From Mycobacterium haemophilum DSM 44634 (GTDB lineage Bacteria > Actinomycetota > Actinomycetes > Mycobacteriales > Mycobacteriaceae), in NCBI RefSeq assembly GCF_000340435.2, contig NZ_CP011883.2, positions 3,456,687-3,520,686 of the forward strand: a DNA stretch of 64,000 nt, written 5' to 3'. The position numbers and the translations under genes were made by a program. The notes under the pieces were generated by a model. That model saw nothing but the letters and a program-made list of their open reading frames with translations. It was not told the origin of the DNA and made no database searches. This document shows positions 43,160 to 52,119 of this stretch, piece by piece (position 1 is the first letter of the stretch; the number at the start of each line of letters is the position of its first letter).

Positions 43160-43933
43160 TTAGGGCTGCAGACGCTCGATACACCCGCCGATCACTCGAA
43201 TCCGGTTGTGCACCCGGTTTTCCCGGCCCTGCCAGAACTCCACCACCTCGGGCGCGATGAGGTATCCGCCCCAATTCGGCGGCATCGGGACGCACTCTAA
43301 GTCGGCAAAGCGCGCGGTCACCTCTGCCAGCTGATCGAGCAGCGCCGTCCGCGAGGCGATCGGTCGCGACTGGTGCGACGCCCATGCCCCCAGTTGCGAG
43401 CCGCGCGGCCGTTTGGACCAGTAGTCCTCACTAACCTGCGGGTCGACCTTGCTCACCGGGCCGCGAATATGCACCTGCCGCCCCAGCTGATACCACGGGA
43501 AAGTCACCGAAGCATACGGCGTCGCCGCCAGCTCGTCGCCCTTATCAGAGTCATAGCTGGTGAAGAAAGTGATTCCTGCCTCATCCGCGCTCTTGCACAA
43601 CACCGATCGGCTCACCGGCCTGCCGGTTGCGACGGTTGCCAGCACCATGGCGTTGGGCTCGGCAACTCCGGCGCGCTGCGCGTCGTCAATCCACTTGCAG
43701 AACAGCGCAAGCCAACCGTCATCTAGCCAGTCCGTGTCGAGATCGGGGCTGCCGTCCTTCTCGACGGAGCCGTACTCCACCCGCATCCCCGACAGGTTGG
43801 ATGAGTGGTGACCCGCTGCGCCCGGCTCCGCCGCGCTTGCGATCACCACTGGGTGCGATGAGTGGTGACCCGCTGCGCCCGGCTCCGCCGCGCTTGCGAT
43901 CACCACTGGGTGCTGGTCATCTGGTCCTGCCAT
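43160..43933 (-). CDS. pdxH: Pyridoxine/pyridoxamine 5'-phosphate oxidase PdxH, N-terminus expanded by repeats
   Basis: FMN-dependent oxidase that makes pyridoxal 5'-phosphate. Core motifs are MRVEYGSVEKDG, NAMVLATVATGRPVSRSVL, FPWYQLGRQVHI, RPRGSQLGAWASHQSRPI and WGGYLIAPEVVEFWQGREN. The C-terminus RIRVIGGCIERLQP is complete. I choose ATG 43933 because TAGCGT (-10-like) lies seven bases upstream, suggesting a leaderless start. ATG 44020 gives a longer form and ATG 43786 a shorter one (208 aa). Between the start and MRVEYG lie two copies of a 19-residue repeat encoded by the 57-bp tandem. The original N-terminus may have been MAGPDDQH joined directly to SSNLSG. Confidence 0.85.
   Translation of the reverse strand: MAGPDDQHPVVIASAAEPGAAGHHSSHPVVIASAAEPGAAGHHSSNLSGMRVEYGSVEKDGSPDLDTDWLDDGWLALFCKWIDDAQRAGVAEPNAMVLATVATGRPVSRSVLCKSADEAGITFFTSYDSDKGDELAATPYASVTFPWYQLGRQVHIRGPVSKVDPQVSEDYWSKRPRGSQLGAWASHQSRPIASRTALLDQLAEVTARFADLECVPMPPNWGGYLIAPEVVEFWQGRENRVHNRIRVIGGCIERLQP
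43801..43914. repeat. 57-bp tandem palindromic repeat inside the pdxH N-terminal region
   Basis: Two copies of 57 bp (43801-43857 and 43858-43914) differ only at the last base. Each contains AGTGGTGA and TCACCACT as an 8-bp inverted repeat 31 bases apart, so each copy can fold into a stem-loop. Being a multiple of three, the repeat keeps the reading frame (19 residues per copy). It resembles the mycobacterial MIRU-type repeat size class. Confidence 0.9.
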
Positions 43934-44027
43934 CGCGCCAACGCTACCCGCGGGGTGATAGCAGCCGATAGCGTCGACCCGGAGGTTGCTCGACAGGTGC
44001 TGGTCATCCGGCCCTGCCATCGCGCCA
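43912..44027. repeat. Two diverged direct copies, 87 bp apart
   Basis: GCTGGTCATCTGGTCCTGCC (43912) and GCTGGTCATCCGGCCCTGCC (43999) are followed by the same CATCGCGCCA. They start 87 bases apart, exactly 29 codons. Both encode MAGPDDQH on the minus strand, so the pdxH start region has been duplicated. Confidence 0.75.
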
Positions 44028-44091
44028 GCGCGACCCTGGGCGTGTTACCGACCGGTAGCATCGGCCCGGGCCAGGTGGGAGAATTTTCCCC

Positions 44092-45213
44092 ATGACTGTG
44101 GTCCCAGAAGACTTTGTCCCTGGCCTGAGCGGCGTGGTGGCCTTTACCACCGAGATCGCCGAGCCGGATAAAGATGGTGGCGCGCTGCGCTACCGCGGTG
44201 TTGACATCGAGGATCTGGTGCACCACCGGGTCACGTTCGGTGACGTGTGGGCGTTGCTGGTCGACGGCAAATTCGGTAGCGGCCTGCCCCCGGCGGAGCC
44301 ATTCCCGCTGCCGATCCACACCGGCGATGTGCGTGTCGACGTCCAGGCAGGCCTGGCGATGCTGGCGCCCATCTGGGGATACAAGCCGCTATTGGACATC
44401 GACGACGCCACCGCCCGGGAGCAGCTGTCTCGGGCGTCGGTGATGGCGCTGTCCTATGTCGCGCAGTCCGCACGCGGCATCTATCAGCCAGCGATCCCGC
44501 AGCGAACAATCGATGAATGCCCAACGGTCACAGCACGTTTCATGACTCGCTGGCAGGGCGATCCTGACCCCAAACATATCGATGCCATCGACGCCTATTG
44601 GGTGTCGGCCGCCGAGCATGGCATGAACGCGTCGACGTTCACCGCGCGGGTCATCGCCTCGACCGGCGCGGACGTGGCGGCAGCGCTGTCCGGAGCGATC
44701 GGTGCGATGAGTGGACCGCTGCACGGTGGGGCGCCCGCTCGGGTGCTGCCAATGCTTGAAGAGGTCGAGCGCAACGGCGACGCACGTGGCCTGGTCAAGG
44801 GGATCCTGGACCGCGGCGAAAAGCTGATGGGGTTCGGGCACCGGGTCTACCGCGCGGAGGATCCCCGGGCGCGGGTACTGCGGGCCACCTGCGAACGGTT
44901 GGGGGTACCGCGCCACGAGGTCGCGGTCGCGCTGGAGCAGGCCGCGCTGGCGGAACTACGGGAGCGCCGTCCGGATCGAGCCATCGAGACCAACGTCGAA
45001 TTCTGGGCCGCTGTGATCCTGGACTTCGCCCGGGTGCCGGCCAATATGATGCCGGCGATGTTCACCTGCGGTCGGACCGCGGGCTGGTGCGCCCACATTC
45101 TCGAGCAGAAACGACTCGGCAAGCTCGTCCGCCCGTCGGCCCTCTATGTGGGACCCCCAGCACGTAGCCCAGAGTCCGTGGCTGGCTGGGACCAGATTCT
45201 CTCCACGGCGTAG
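44092..45213 (+). CDS. citA: Citrate synthase-like CitA
   Basis: 373 residues, as in M. tuberculosis CitA (Rv0889c). The fold is shown by ALRYRGVDIEDLV, GPLHGGAPARVLPMLEEVER and FGHRVYRAEDPRARVLRATC (both catalytic histidines), then NVEFWAAVILDFARVPANMM. Shorter than GltA2 and belonging to the citrate/2-methylcitrate synthase group. Which acyl-CoA is used cannot be told from sequence. ATG 44092 follows GGGAGA. It diverges from pdxH across the repeat region. Confidence 0.93.
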   Translation: MTVVPEDFVPGLSGVVAFTTEIAEPDKDGGALRYRGVDIEDLVHHRVTFGDVWALLVDGKFGSGLPPAEPFPLPIHTGDVRVDVQAGLAMLAPIWGYKPLLDIDDATAREQLSRASVMALSYVAQSARGIYQPAIPQRTIDECPTVTARFMTRWQGDPDPKHIDAIDAYWVSAAEHGMNASTFTARVIASTGADVAAALSGAIGAMSGPLHGGAPARVLPMLEEVERNGDARGLVKGILDRGEKLMGFGHRVYRAEDPRARVLRATCERLGVPRHEVAVALEQAALAELRERRPDRAIETNVEFWAAVILDFARVPANMMPAMFTCGRTAGWCAHILEQKRLGKLVRPSALYVGPPARSPESVAGWDQILSTA

Positions 45214-45397
45214 TGATCCGCCGAGCGTGGGGCTTATGGACGAATCCGCGGCGGTTGACGTACATAGGCCCCACACTGGCGCCAAAACCTGTCGGTGCCC
45301 CGCGGTTGAATGGCAGTGGGCGCGATGATTCTGCATCGCGGCCGGGGTCAATACCCAGGAGCCCAACCCGGGCCAGACAAGATTTGGAGGAGACATC

Positions 45398-45856
45398 ATG
45401 GCCATCAACGTCGAACCCGCATTGTCCCCACATCTGGTGGTCAACGACGCCGCCGGGGCGATCGATTTCTACGTCAAGGCTTTTGACGGTGTCGAACTTG
45501 GGCGCGTGCCCGGTCCCGACGGCAAGCTGATCCACGCCGCCGTGCGCATCAATGGCTTCACGGTGCTGCTCAATGACGACTTCCCGGAAACGTGTGGCGG
45601 CAAGTCGATGACTCCGACGTCACTGGGCGGAACACCGGTCACGATTCACCTGACGGTCACCGATGTAGACACCAAATTCCAGCGGGCGCTGGACGCCGGT
45701 GCCACCGTGGTGATGCCGCTGGCGGACCAGTTCTGGGGTGATCGTTACGGTGTGGTCGCCGATCCGTTCGGCCATCGCTGGTCGCTGGGACAGCCGGTCC
45801 GCGAGGTCAGCATGGATGAGATCGCAGCGGCGATGTCTGGGCAGGCAAACAGTTAG
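45398..45856 (+). CDS. PhnB-like VOC protein (Rv0887c-like)
   Basis: 152 residues of the PhnB/glyoxalase-like group. It begins SPHLVVNDAAGAIDFYVKAF, has the VRINGFTVLLNDDFPE strand and ends DRYGVVADPFGHRWSLGQPV. Such proteins bind small substrates through a VOC fold, often without known function. The ATG has GGAGGAGACATC upstream. The C-terminus extends with a short helix. It is 184 bases after citA on the same strand and nearly touches fprB tail to tail. Confidence 0.9.
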   Translation: MAINVEPALSPHLVVNDAAGAIDFYVKAFDGVELGRVPGPDGKLIHAAVRINGFTVLLNDDFPETCGGKSMTPTSLGGTPVTIHLTVTDVDTKFQRALDAGATVVMPLADQFWGDRYGVVADPFGHRWSLGQPVREVSMDEIAAAMSGQANS

Positions 45857-45867
45857 TTCGCGCCCGA

Positions 45868-47562
45868 CTACGACAGGGCACGCAGCCGGGCCACCAGCCG
45901 GCGCCGCCGCGGCGGTGCCGGCTGCGCGCTGGCTGCGGCCGCCAGCATCTCGGCGACATCGGTGAACTTGCGGCGTGGCCGGCCCTGGGCATTGCCCTGC
46001 GCGATCTCGGCGGCGTCGATGGCCCGCCATCCCGCGGAGTCGACGGCATCGGGTTGGCGAGCGTGCACCAGCTTGGCCAGCGCCGCGGGCTCGGCCACCG
46101 GGTCGGTCAGCCGGCCGGCGTTGAAGTCAGCGACCACTGCCTGAACGGTTTGAACCGAGCACGACTTGTTGGTGCCGATGAAGCCGGTTGGCCCACGTTT
46201 GATCCAGCCCGCCACGTATGCGCCGGGCATCGGCCGGCCGCTGCTCGGGTCGACGACACGGCCGCCGTCATTCGGGATTACGGCCGCTGCCTCGGCAAAT
46301 GGAAGATCGCGAATCCGCTTGCCACGGTAGCCAATCGATGTCAGCACCAGGCCCGCGTCGAGCTGACATGACTCGTCGGTGCCGGTGACCGAGAATTCGA
46401 CGCCGGTAGCCCGCTGCCTGCCCAGCACTCGCTTGGGCGTGAGCTGATAGGCCAGCCGGATTCGCCGCCGCGAAGTCGGCGTCGAACTATCGCCAAGGCC
46501 GCTCAAGATCTCCAGCTTCTTTCTGGTGAAGCTGTCTGAGGCGGTCGCGAAATCACCTGCCACCAGCTTGCGGTCGCCGGCGTCGAGCACCACCTCAGAG
46601 GTGACCGTCAGCCCGATCAGCTCGGGCAGGGTGAACGCCGAGTGCGCGGGCCCGCGCCGGGCGGCGATCACCACCTCGCGGACCGCGGAGCCGCGGAACA
46701 CATGCAGTGCACGCTCGGAAATGTCAGTGCGGGCCAAGTCGTCCGGATCGGCGGTAAGCAGCCGTGCCACATCGAGGGCGACATTGCCGTTGCCGACGAC
46801 TACAACGCGTTCGTGGCTGAGATCGACTGGCAGATCAGCAAAGTCGGGATGCCCGTTGATCCAGGCGACTAGCTCGGTAGCGGTTGCAGTACCCGGGATA
46901 CCCATCCCGTCGATGTCCAGACGACGGTCGTCGGGCGCACCGACCGCGTACAGTACGGCGTGGTGATGGGCCAACAATTCGGCGTGGCTCAAGTGCCTGC
47001 CGATTTCGACGTTGAGAAAAAACCGGAAACGGCGATGATCGGTGACCCGGTCGAAGAGCTCGGTCACCCTCTTCGTGTTGTGGTGATCGGGTGCCACCCC
47101 GGCGCGCACCAAACCGTAAGGGGTAGGCAGCTTCTCGAACACGTTGACCCACACCCCAGGTTGGGTAAGCAGCTCATCGGCGGCATACATTGCCGCCGGT
47201 CCGGACCCGACAATGGCCACGGTCAACGGCCGACGACGGACATGCACCTGGGCGGCCGGGATGACCGGAGCCAGCTTCGACGTCGGCGGAAGCTTCAGGT
47301 CGGCGGGCCGCGTCGGGTAATACGACGCATTGATCTCGACAAACGGCAGCTGTTTGGACTCCAACCGGGTGTCGGGCGCGATCGCGCCAACCGGACAGGC
47401 GCTCACACAGGCGCCACAATCCACGCAGGCCACCGGGTCGATATAGAGCATCTCCGAGGTGGCGAACCCGGGCTCGTCCGGTGTTGGATGAATACAATTC
47501 ACCGGGCAGGCAAAGACACAAGACCCGTCGTTGCAGCACGACTGGGTGATGATGTGCGGCAT
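45868..47562 (-). CDS. fprB: Ferredoxin-ferredoxin/NADP+ reductase FprB
   Basis: 564 residues. The N-terminal ferredoxin module contains CCNDGSCVFACPVNCIHP and CVDCGACVSACPVGAIAPD, ligands of two iron-sulfur clusters (7Fe-type). The rest is an adrenodoxin-reductase-like flavoenzyme: VAIVGSGPAAMYAADELLTQ binds FAD and VVVGNGNVALDVARLL binds NADP. It would move electrons between NADPH and ferredoxins, for example for cytochromes P450 or desaturases. I choose ATG 47562, since MPHIITQ starts the ferredoxin fold; the longer frame to 47664 is unlikely. It follows the diiron gene by 14 bases. Confidence 0.94.
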   Translation of the reverse strand: MPHIITQSCCNDGSCVFACPVNCIHPTPDEPGFATSEMLYIDPVACVDCGACVSACPVGAIAPDTRLESKQLPFVEINASYYPTRPADLKLPPTSKLAPVIPAAQVHVRRRPLTVAIVGSGPAAMYAADELLTQPGVWVNVFEKLPTPYGLVRAGVAPDHHNTKRVTELFDRVTDHRRFRFFLNVEIGRHLSHAELLAHHHAVLYAVGAPDDRRLDIDGMGIPGTATATELVAWINGHPDFADLPVDLSHERVVVVGNGNVALDVARLLTADPDDLARTDISERALHVFRGSAVREVVIAARRGPAHSAFTLPELIGLTVTSEVVLDAGDRKLVAGDFATASDSFTRKKLEILSGLGDSSTPTSRRRIRLAYQLTPKRVLGRQRATGVEFSVTGTDESCQLDAGLVLTSIGYRGKRIRDLPFAEAAAVIPNDGGRVVDPSSGRPMPGAYVAGWIKRGPTGFIGTNKSCSVQTVQAVVADFNAGRLTDPVAEPAALAKLVHARQPDAVDSAGWRAIDAAEIAQGNAQGRPRRKFTDVAEMLAAAASAQPAPPRRRRLVARLRALS

Positions 47563-47576
47563 AGAAACCCTAAAGC

Positions 47577-48602
47577 CTACGCGGCAGGTGTCGTCGCCAG
47601 GTGCTGACGCTGCGGCTCGCTGCGGTAGCGCGACGGCTTGCCGTCGATCTTGCATATCCGCCACATCAGCCGCGCAGAGCGCGTCTCCATCAGCCTGGTG
47701 TCGTAGGCCAGCATCCGGACGTCGGCGAACATGTCACGCAACCACTTTCGCGACTCCGGCGATCGGAAGAACAACTCCTTCTTGACCTCACGCGGAATGT
47801 CGAACTCCTGCCAGAATGCCTTGGGCGGAACCACGATTGCGTTACACAACATCCGCATCGTTAGTGGGTAGTACAGCGAGACCCAGAAGCGCTGCCGCTT
47901 GGTCAAGTGCGGCAACCGCTTACGTAGGAACTCATGGGCGAAGGAGATGTGTCGCGCCTCCTCGGCTACGTGAATGGCCATCACCCGCTCCATGATCGGA
48001 TGCAGCGACTTGCCTTCGCGCAGCACGTTCTTTTGCGTGTGGTCGATGGGTTCCTCGCCGGCGAGCACACCGATGAAAAACGCCACCGGCAACGGCCCGG
48101 CAATCAATGGCACCAACGGCGAAAGCCAACGCAGTCCGCGCGGCATTCCCGGCACGTCCGCGCCGACGCGGTTAACCATCTCCTGGAACATCATGGTGTG
48201 GTTGCACTCTTCAACACATTCATGCAAGCAATACCGATACTCCGGTGACCCGTTCGGCACCCAGAACGTGTAGTTCATCAGACCGCGGACCAGGATGGAT
48301 TCGAAGTGCAGCCCAACCTTGGCCACGTTGGCCTGGCGCCACATCCCGATCTCAATCTTGCGGTGTTCCGGCTGCGCCAGATACCAGGGATGGCGACCTA
48401 GCGGGTCGGTGGCCGGCAGGATCCACCGCGGATCGTTGTTCGTTACCGCGAACTCCGTTGACTCCCAATCGATATCGGTGTACGGGTTGAAGTTTCGCCG
48501 CACCGACCCCTCGGACAATGTGGCGAGCATACCCACATAGTCGGCGTCGTCGCGCACCTCCATGTTGTTGCGCCAACGCCGAACCATTCGCGTCCTGGCC
48601 AT
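47577..48602 (-). CDS. AurF-like diiron oxygenase family protein (Rv0885-like)
   Basis: 341 residues, helical. The metal-binding signatures are ECVEECNHTMMFQEM and HVAEEARHISFAHEF, the two E-x-x-H type ligands of a diiron ferritin-like fold as in p-aminobenzoate N-oxygenase. Start ATG 48602 is preceded by GAGGAGG. The next gene, fprB, is 14 bases downstream, so the pair probably forms an oxygenase plus its electron supply (inference from adjacency). Substrate unknown. A palindrome in the promoter suggests repressor control. Confidence 0.9.
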   Translation of the reverse strand: MARTRMVRRWRNNMEVRDDADYVGMLATLSEGSVRRNFNPYTDIDWESTEFAVTNNDPRWILPATDPLGRHPWYLAQPEHRKIEIGMWRQANVAKVGLHFESILVRGLMNYTFWVPNGSPEYRYCLHECVEECNHTMMFQEMVNRVGADVPGMPRGLRWLSPLVPLIAGPLPVAFFIGVLAGEEPIDHTQKNVLREGKSLHPIMERVMAIHVAEEARHISFAHEFLRKRLPHLTKRQRFWVSLYYPLTMRMLCNAIVVPPKAFWQEFDIPREVKKELFFRSPESRKWLRDMFADVRMLAYDTRLMETRSARLMWRICKIDGKPSRYRSEPQRQHLATTPAA

Positions 48603-48622
48603 CAAGCCTCCTCGATGAGGTT

Positions 48623-48646
48623 TACATTTGGACGTGTAATGTACAC
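48623..48646. promoter_or_regulatory. Candidate operator of the diiron oxygenase-fprB operon
   Basis: Overlapping inverted repeats: TACATT (48623-48628) with AATGTA (48638-48643), and GTGTA-ATG-TACAC (48634-48646). It lies 21-44 bases upstream of the Rv0885-like ATG and is AT-rich, fitting a repressor-type site of TetR kind. The regulator is not encoded nearby. Confidence 0.5.
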
Positions 48647-48831
48647 AGTACCGCAGGTACCGGGAATTCTCCAGATCGTCGCGCAGCGCTGTGACTGACA
48701 CCGAAACCTGCGCTGTGATGTGACCTGTTTCACACTGCAGTGTCGTCGCTCGTGGCTAAACCAGCTTTCGGCGAGTCCAGCCAATGGCCCGCTTTGTCGC
48801 GGTGCTGGATCAGCTCACTAACCTGGGTGGC

Positions 48832-49962
48832 ATGGCCGACCAGCTCACCCCTTTCCTTGACATTCCCGCCGCGCTGAAACCCCGCGATGGCCGCTTCGGG
48901 TCGGGACCATCAAAGGTCCGACCCGAACAGTTGCAGGCGCTGACCAGCACCGCAGCTGCCTTGTTCGGCACCTCACACCGGCAGGCACCAGTCAAGAATC
49001 TGGTGGGTCGGGTTCGGTCAGGGCTGGCTGAGCTGTTCAGCTTGCCAGACGGCTACCAGGTCATTCTGGGCAATGGCGGCGCGACAGCGTTCTGGGATGC
49101 CGCAGCCTTCGGGCTGATCGACAAGCGTTCGCTACACCTGACGTACGGCGAGTTCAGCTCGAAATTTGCCTCCGCCGTCGCTAAAAACCCGTTCATCGGC
49201 GACCCCATCGTCATCAAAGCGGATCCGGGCAGCGCGCCCGAGCCAACGGGCGATCCGTCGGTCGATGTGATCGCGTGGGCGCACAACGAGACGTCGACCG
49301 GCGTCGCGGTCCCGGTCCGCCGCCCAGCCGGTTCGGGTGACGCGCTGGTCGCCATCGACGCGACCTCTGGCGCCGGCGGGCTACCCGTCGACATTGCCCA
49401 GACCGACGCCTACTACTTCGCGCCGCAGAAAAACTTCGCCAGCGACGGCGGCCTCTGGCTGGCCATCATGAGCCCAGCCGCGCTGGCCCGGGTCGAGTCC
49501 ATCGCCGCGTCCGGTCGCTGGGTTCCCGACTTCCTGTCGCTGCCGATCGCGGTAGAGAACAGCCTGAAAGACCAGACGTACAACACACCGGCAATTGGCA
49601 CCCTGGCGCTGCTGGCCGAACAGCTCGACTGGTTGCTGGGCAACGGCGGGCTGGAGTGGGCAGTCAAGCGCACGGCAGACTCATCGCAGCGGTTGTACGC
49701 ATGGGCGGAAGACCGGCCGTACACCACTCCGTTCGTCGTCGACCCTGGGCTGCGTTCTCAGGTGGTGGGCACGATCGACTTCACCGACGACGTAGATGCC
49801 GCGGCCGTGGCGGCAACGTTGCGAGCCAACGGCATCGTCGATACTGAGCCGTACCGCAAACTCGGCCGCAATCAGTTGCGGGTCGCGATGTTCCCCGCGG
49901 TCGAGCCCGATGACGTCAGCGCCCTTACCGAGTGCGTTGACTGGGTAGTCGAGCGCCTGTAA
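48832..49962 (+). CDS. serC: Phosphoserine aminotransferase SerC
   Basis: 376 residues, same as M. tuberculosis SerC. PLP-dependent aminotransferase for serine biosynthesis (3-phosphohydroxypyruvate to phosphoserine). N-terminal RDGRFGSGPSKVRPEQL and the PLP lysine region ATSGAGGLPVDIAQTDAYYF ending FAPQKNFASDGGLW are typical. ATG 48832 gives MADQLTPFLDIP as in the family; the earlier ATG at 48784 only adds a linker. Divergent from the diiron oxygenase operon. Confidence 0.96.
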   Translation: MADQLTPFLDIPAALKPRDGRFGSGPSKVRPEQLQALTSTAAALFGTSHRQAPVKNLVGRVRSGLAELFSLPDGYQVILGNGGATAFWDAAAFGLIDKRSLHLTYGEFSSKFASAVAKNPFIGDPIVIKADPGSAPEPTGDPSVDVIAWAHNETSTGVAVPVRRPAGSGDALVAIDATSGAGGLPVDIAQTDAYYFAPQKNFASDGGLWLAIMSPAALARVESIAASGRWVPDFLSLPIAVENSLKDQTYNTPAIGTLALLAEQLDWLLGNGGLEWAVKRTADSSQRLYAWAEDRPYTTPFVVDPGLRSQVVGTIDFTDDVDAAAVAATLRANGIVDTEPYRKLGRNQLRVAMFPAVEPDDVSALTECVDWVVERL

Positions 49963-50079
49963 CGCGGCGCTCATCGACCCCCAATCCCCCAGCGTGTCAG
50001 CACGGCTCCGAGCATTCGCTGCACTAGAGTGCGCAACAGGTCCGGTGCTGACCCTGCACGGAGTCTGCGAGGAGAGGCC

Positions 50080-50853
50080 ATGCGGGAACTCAAAGTCGTC
50101 GGGCTCGATCCCGACGGCAAAACCATCATCTGCGAAGGTGACATCCCTGGTGAACGGTTCAAGCTGCCGGCCGACGACCGGCTACGCGCGGCCATGCGCG
50201 GCGACGCGGCGTTGCTGGACCAACCGCACCTCGACATCCAAGTCACCAACATGCTGAGCCCTAAAGAAATTCAGGCCCGGATCCGGGCTGGCGCCTCTGT
50301 CGAGCAGGTGGCCATGGTATCGGGGTCGGCGGTATCCGGGGAGGCCGACATCGCGCGAATCCGCCGGTTCGCCCACCCGGTGTTGCTGGAGCGTTCACGC
50401 GCCGCCGAGCTGGCAACCGCCGCACACCCCGTCCTCGCTGACGGCCCAGCAGTGCTGACGCTCCTGGAGACCGTCAGCGCCGCGTTGGTGACACGTGGCC
50501 TCGAGCCGGACAAGCTGAGCTGGGACGCCTGGCGCAATGAAGACGGCCGCTGGACGGTGCAACTCGCGTGGCAGGCCGGCCGTTCCGACAACCTCGCACA
50601 TTTCTGCTTCACTCCCGGCGCTCATGGCGGAACCGTCACCGCAAGCGATGATGCGGCCAGTGAGCTCATTGACCCGGACTTCAACCGTCCGTTGCGCCCA
50701 CTGGCGCCGGTAGCACACCTCGACTTCGTCGAATCCGCGACACCGGCGACCGTCGAGCCGCACGACCAACAGGTGAGCAGCCGACGAGGCAAGCCAGCCA
50801 TTCCGGCATGGGAGGATGTCCTGCTCGGGGTGCGCTCAGGCGGGCAGCGCTGA
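50080..50853 (+). CDS. sepH: Septation protein SepH (DUF3071)
   Basis: 257 residues (H37Rv Rv0883c about 253). Begins MRELKVVGLDPDGKTIICEG. DUF3071 is followed by helix-turn-helix-like LSPKEIQARIRAGASVEQVA. The C-terminal half is less conserved and ends AWEDVLLGVRSGG. In Streptomyces and mycobacteria SepH interacts with FtsZ and helps Z-ring assembly. ATG 50080 has GGAGAGG a few bases upstream. It follows serC by 117 bp. Confidence 0.93.
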   Translation: MRELKVVGLDPDGKTIICEGDIPGERFKLPADDRLRAAMRGDAALLDQPHLDIQVTNMLSPKEIQARIRAGASVEQVAMVSGSAVSGEADIARIRRFAHPVLLERSRAAELATAAHPVLADGPAVLTLLETVSAALVTRGLEPDKLSWDAWRNEDGRWTVQLAWQAGRSDNLAHFCFTPGAHGGTVTASDDAASELIDPDFNRPLRPLAPVAHLDFVESATPATVEPHDQQVSSRRGKPAIPAWEDVLLGVRSGGQR

Positions 50854-50880
50854 TTGCTGGTGTCACCAGCCGGGTAGCGG

Positions 50881-51177
50881 TTAGGCCCGACCCGATGCGG
50901 TCAACACGAGCAGGGTCAGCCACGCCCCCGTCACACCTATCCCCGCGCCCAGCACAAACCAGCGCAGGACCGCGGTGCGCCGCCACCCCCACAACGTCGG
51001 CGCCAGCCCGCCGGCCGCGACGATGTTGAGCCCGACAGCCAACAGCGGATGCACCCGAATCAGTCCGAGACTGAGCACCACAACCCCGGCAGCAATAACC
51101 ACAGCAACAAACCCCGCCACCGTCAAACCCGTTGCCCAGGGCTGGGATTGGTCGCGATCGCTGCGCCCGTCGCTCAT
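50881..51177 (-). CDS. DUF2537 membrane protein (Rv0882-like)
   Basis: 98 residues with three hydrophobic segments (GLTVAGFVAVVIAAGVVVLS, LLAVGLNIVAAGGLAPTLWG and LRWFVLGAGIGVTGAWLTLL). The pattern LIRVHPLLAVGLN and GWRR-VLRWFVLG fits DUF2537, a small actinobacterial membrane family with unknown role. It lies tail to tail with sepH, about 27 bases apart, and the methyltransferase precedes it on the same strand. Confidence 0.85.
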   Translation of the reverse strand: MSDGRSDRDQSQPWATGLTVAGFVAVVIAAGVVVLSLGLIRVHPLLAVGLNIVAAGGLAPTLWGWRRTAVLRWFVLGAGIGVTGAWLTLLVLTASGRA

Positions 51178-51243
51178 CCGCCGAGCCTAGCCGATCCGCT
51201 CGGCTCGCCCCCTACCCGCTGCACGGCTGGGGGTACCCCCACC

Positions 51244-52119
51244 TCACTCCGCGCCGCGGAGTGCATCGTTGCCGAGCCTAGCCCTCTCATAGAAGGCGAT
51301 GGCCGCCGCCGTCGCGACGTTCAGCGAGTCAGTGCCCCGCGACATCGGGATGCGAACCCGCACATCGCTTAACCGCAGAATGGCTGGCGTCAGTCCCGGG
51401 CCTTCGGCGCCCACCAGCACGGCAATCCGTTCACCGCGCACCGCCGTCATCGCCTCCGGCAGCGCGCACGCTTCGCGGTGTGGAGTCAGCGCCAACAGAC
51501 GAAAGCCTCGTTCTTTGAGCGCCACGAGGTCGGCGGGCCAGTCGGTTACTCGGGCATACGGCACCAGCAAAGCGTGACCCATGGACACCCGGACCGCTCG
51601 TCGGTATAGCGGATCGGCGCAGCCGCTGCCGAACACCACCGCGTCCACGCCCAACCCCGCCGCGTTGCGAAAGATCGAACCCAGATTCTCGTGGTCGTTG
51701 ACACCTTCAAGCACTGCGACCGTCCGGGCGTCGGCGACCAGCTGCGCCACAGTTGGCTCGGGCACCCGCCTCGCGGCGGCCAGCACTCCACGATTGAGGT
51801 GAAAGCCGACTACCCGGGCCATGACATCGGCGGACGCTCGATAATAGGGCGCCTTAACGTCGCCGGCCAGATCATCCTTGAGCTCGACCAATCTGCGGTC
51901 GGTACCCAGCAAAGCCAACGGAGTGAATCGGGACGCCAGCATGCGTTGCACAACCAGCACGCCCTCAGCGATCACCAGTCCTTTGCCGGTCGGCAGATCA
52001 GGACGACGATCGATGCTGTTCAGGTCGCGGAAATCATCGAGTCGCGGATCGTCGGGATCGTTGATGTCTTGAACATCGAGGCCATCCGGACCGTCAGCGT
52101 CACCAAAGCGTAGGGTCAC
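51244..52119 (-). CDS. SPOUT-family rRNA/tRNA methyltransferase (Rv0881-like)
   Basis: 291 residues. The N-terminal substrate-binding domain precedes the SPOUT knot: ANVLEGVNDHENLGSIFRNA-type motif 1 (here VNDHENLGSIFRNAAGLGVD), VLVGAEGPGLTPAIL motif 2 and IPMSRGTDSLNVATAAAIAF motif 3. These are the TrmH/SpoU motifs for 2'-O-ribose methylation of RNA; the target is unknown. The start overlaps the MarR stop by four bases, so the two are coupled. Confidence 0.92.
   Translation of the reverse strand: MTLRFGDADGPDGLDVQDINDPDDPRLDDFRDLNSIDRRPDLPTGKGLVIAEGVLVVQRMLASRFTPLALLGTDRRLVELKDDLAGDVKAPYYRASADVMARVVGFHLNRGVLAAARRVPEPTVAQLVADARTVAVLEGVNDHENLGSIFRNAAGLGVDAVVFGSGCADPLYRRAVRVSMGHALLVPYARVTDWPADLVALKERGFRLLALTPHREACALPEAMTAVRGERIAVLVGAEGPGLTPAILRLSDVRVRIPMSRGTDSLNVATAAAIAFYERARLGNDALRGAE

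Noticed and set aside
43801..43914. CRISPR array
   Set aside because: The copies are directly adjacent with no unique spacers; it is a tandem repeat inside a reading frame.
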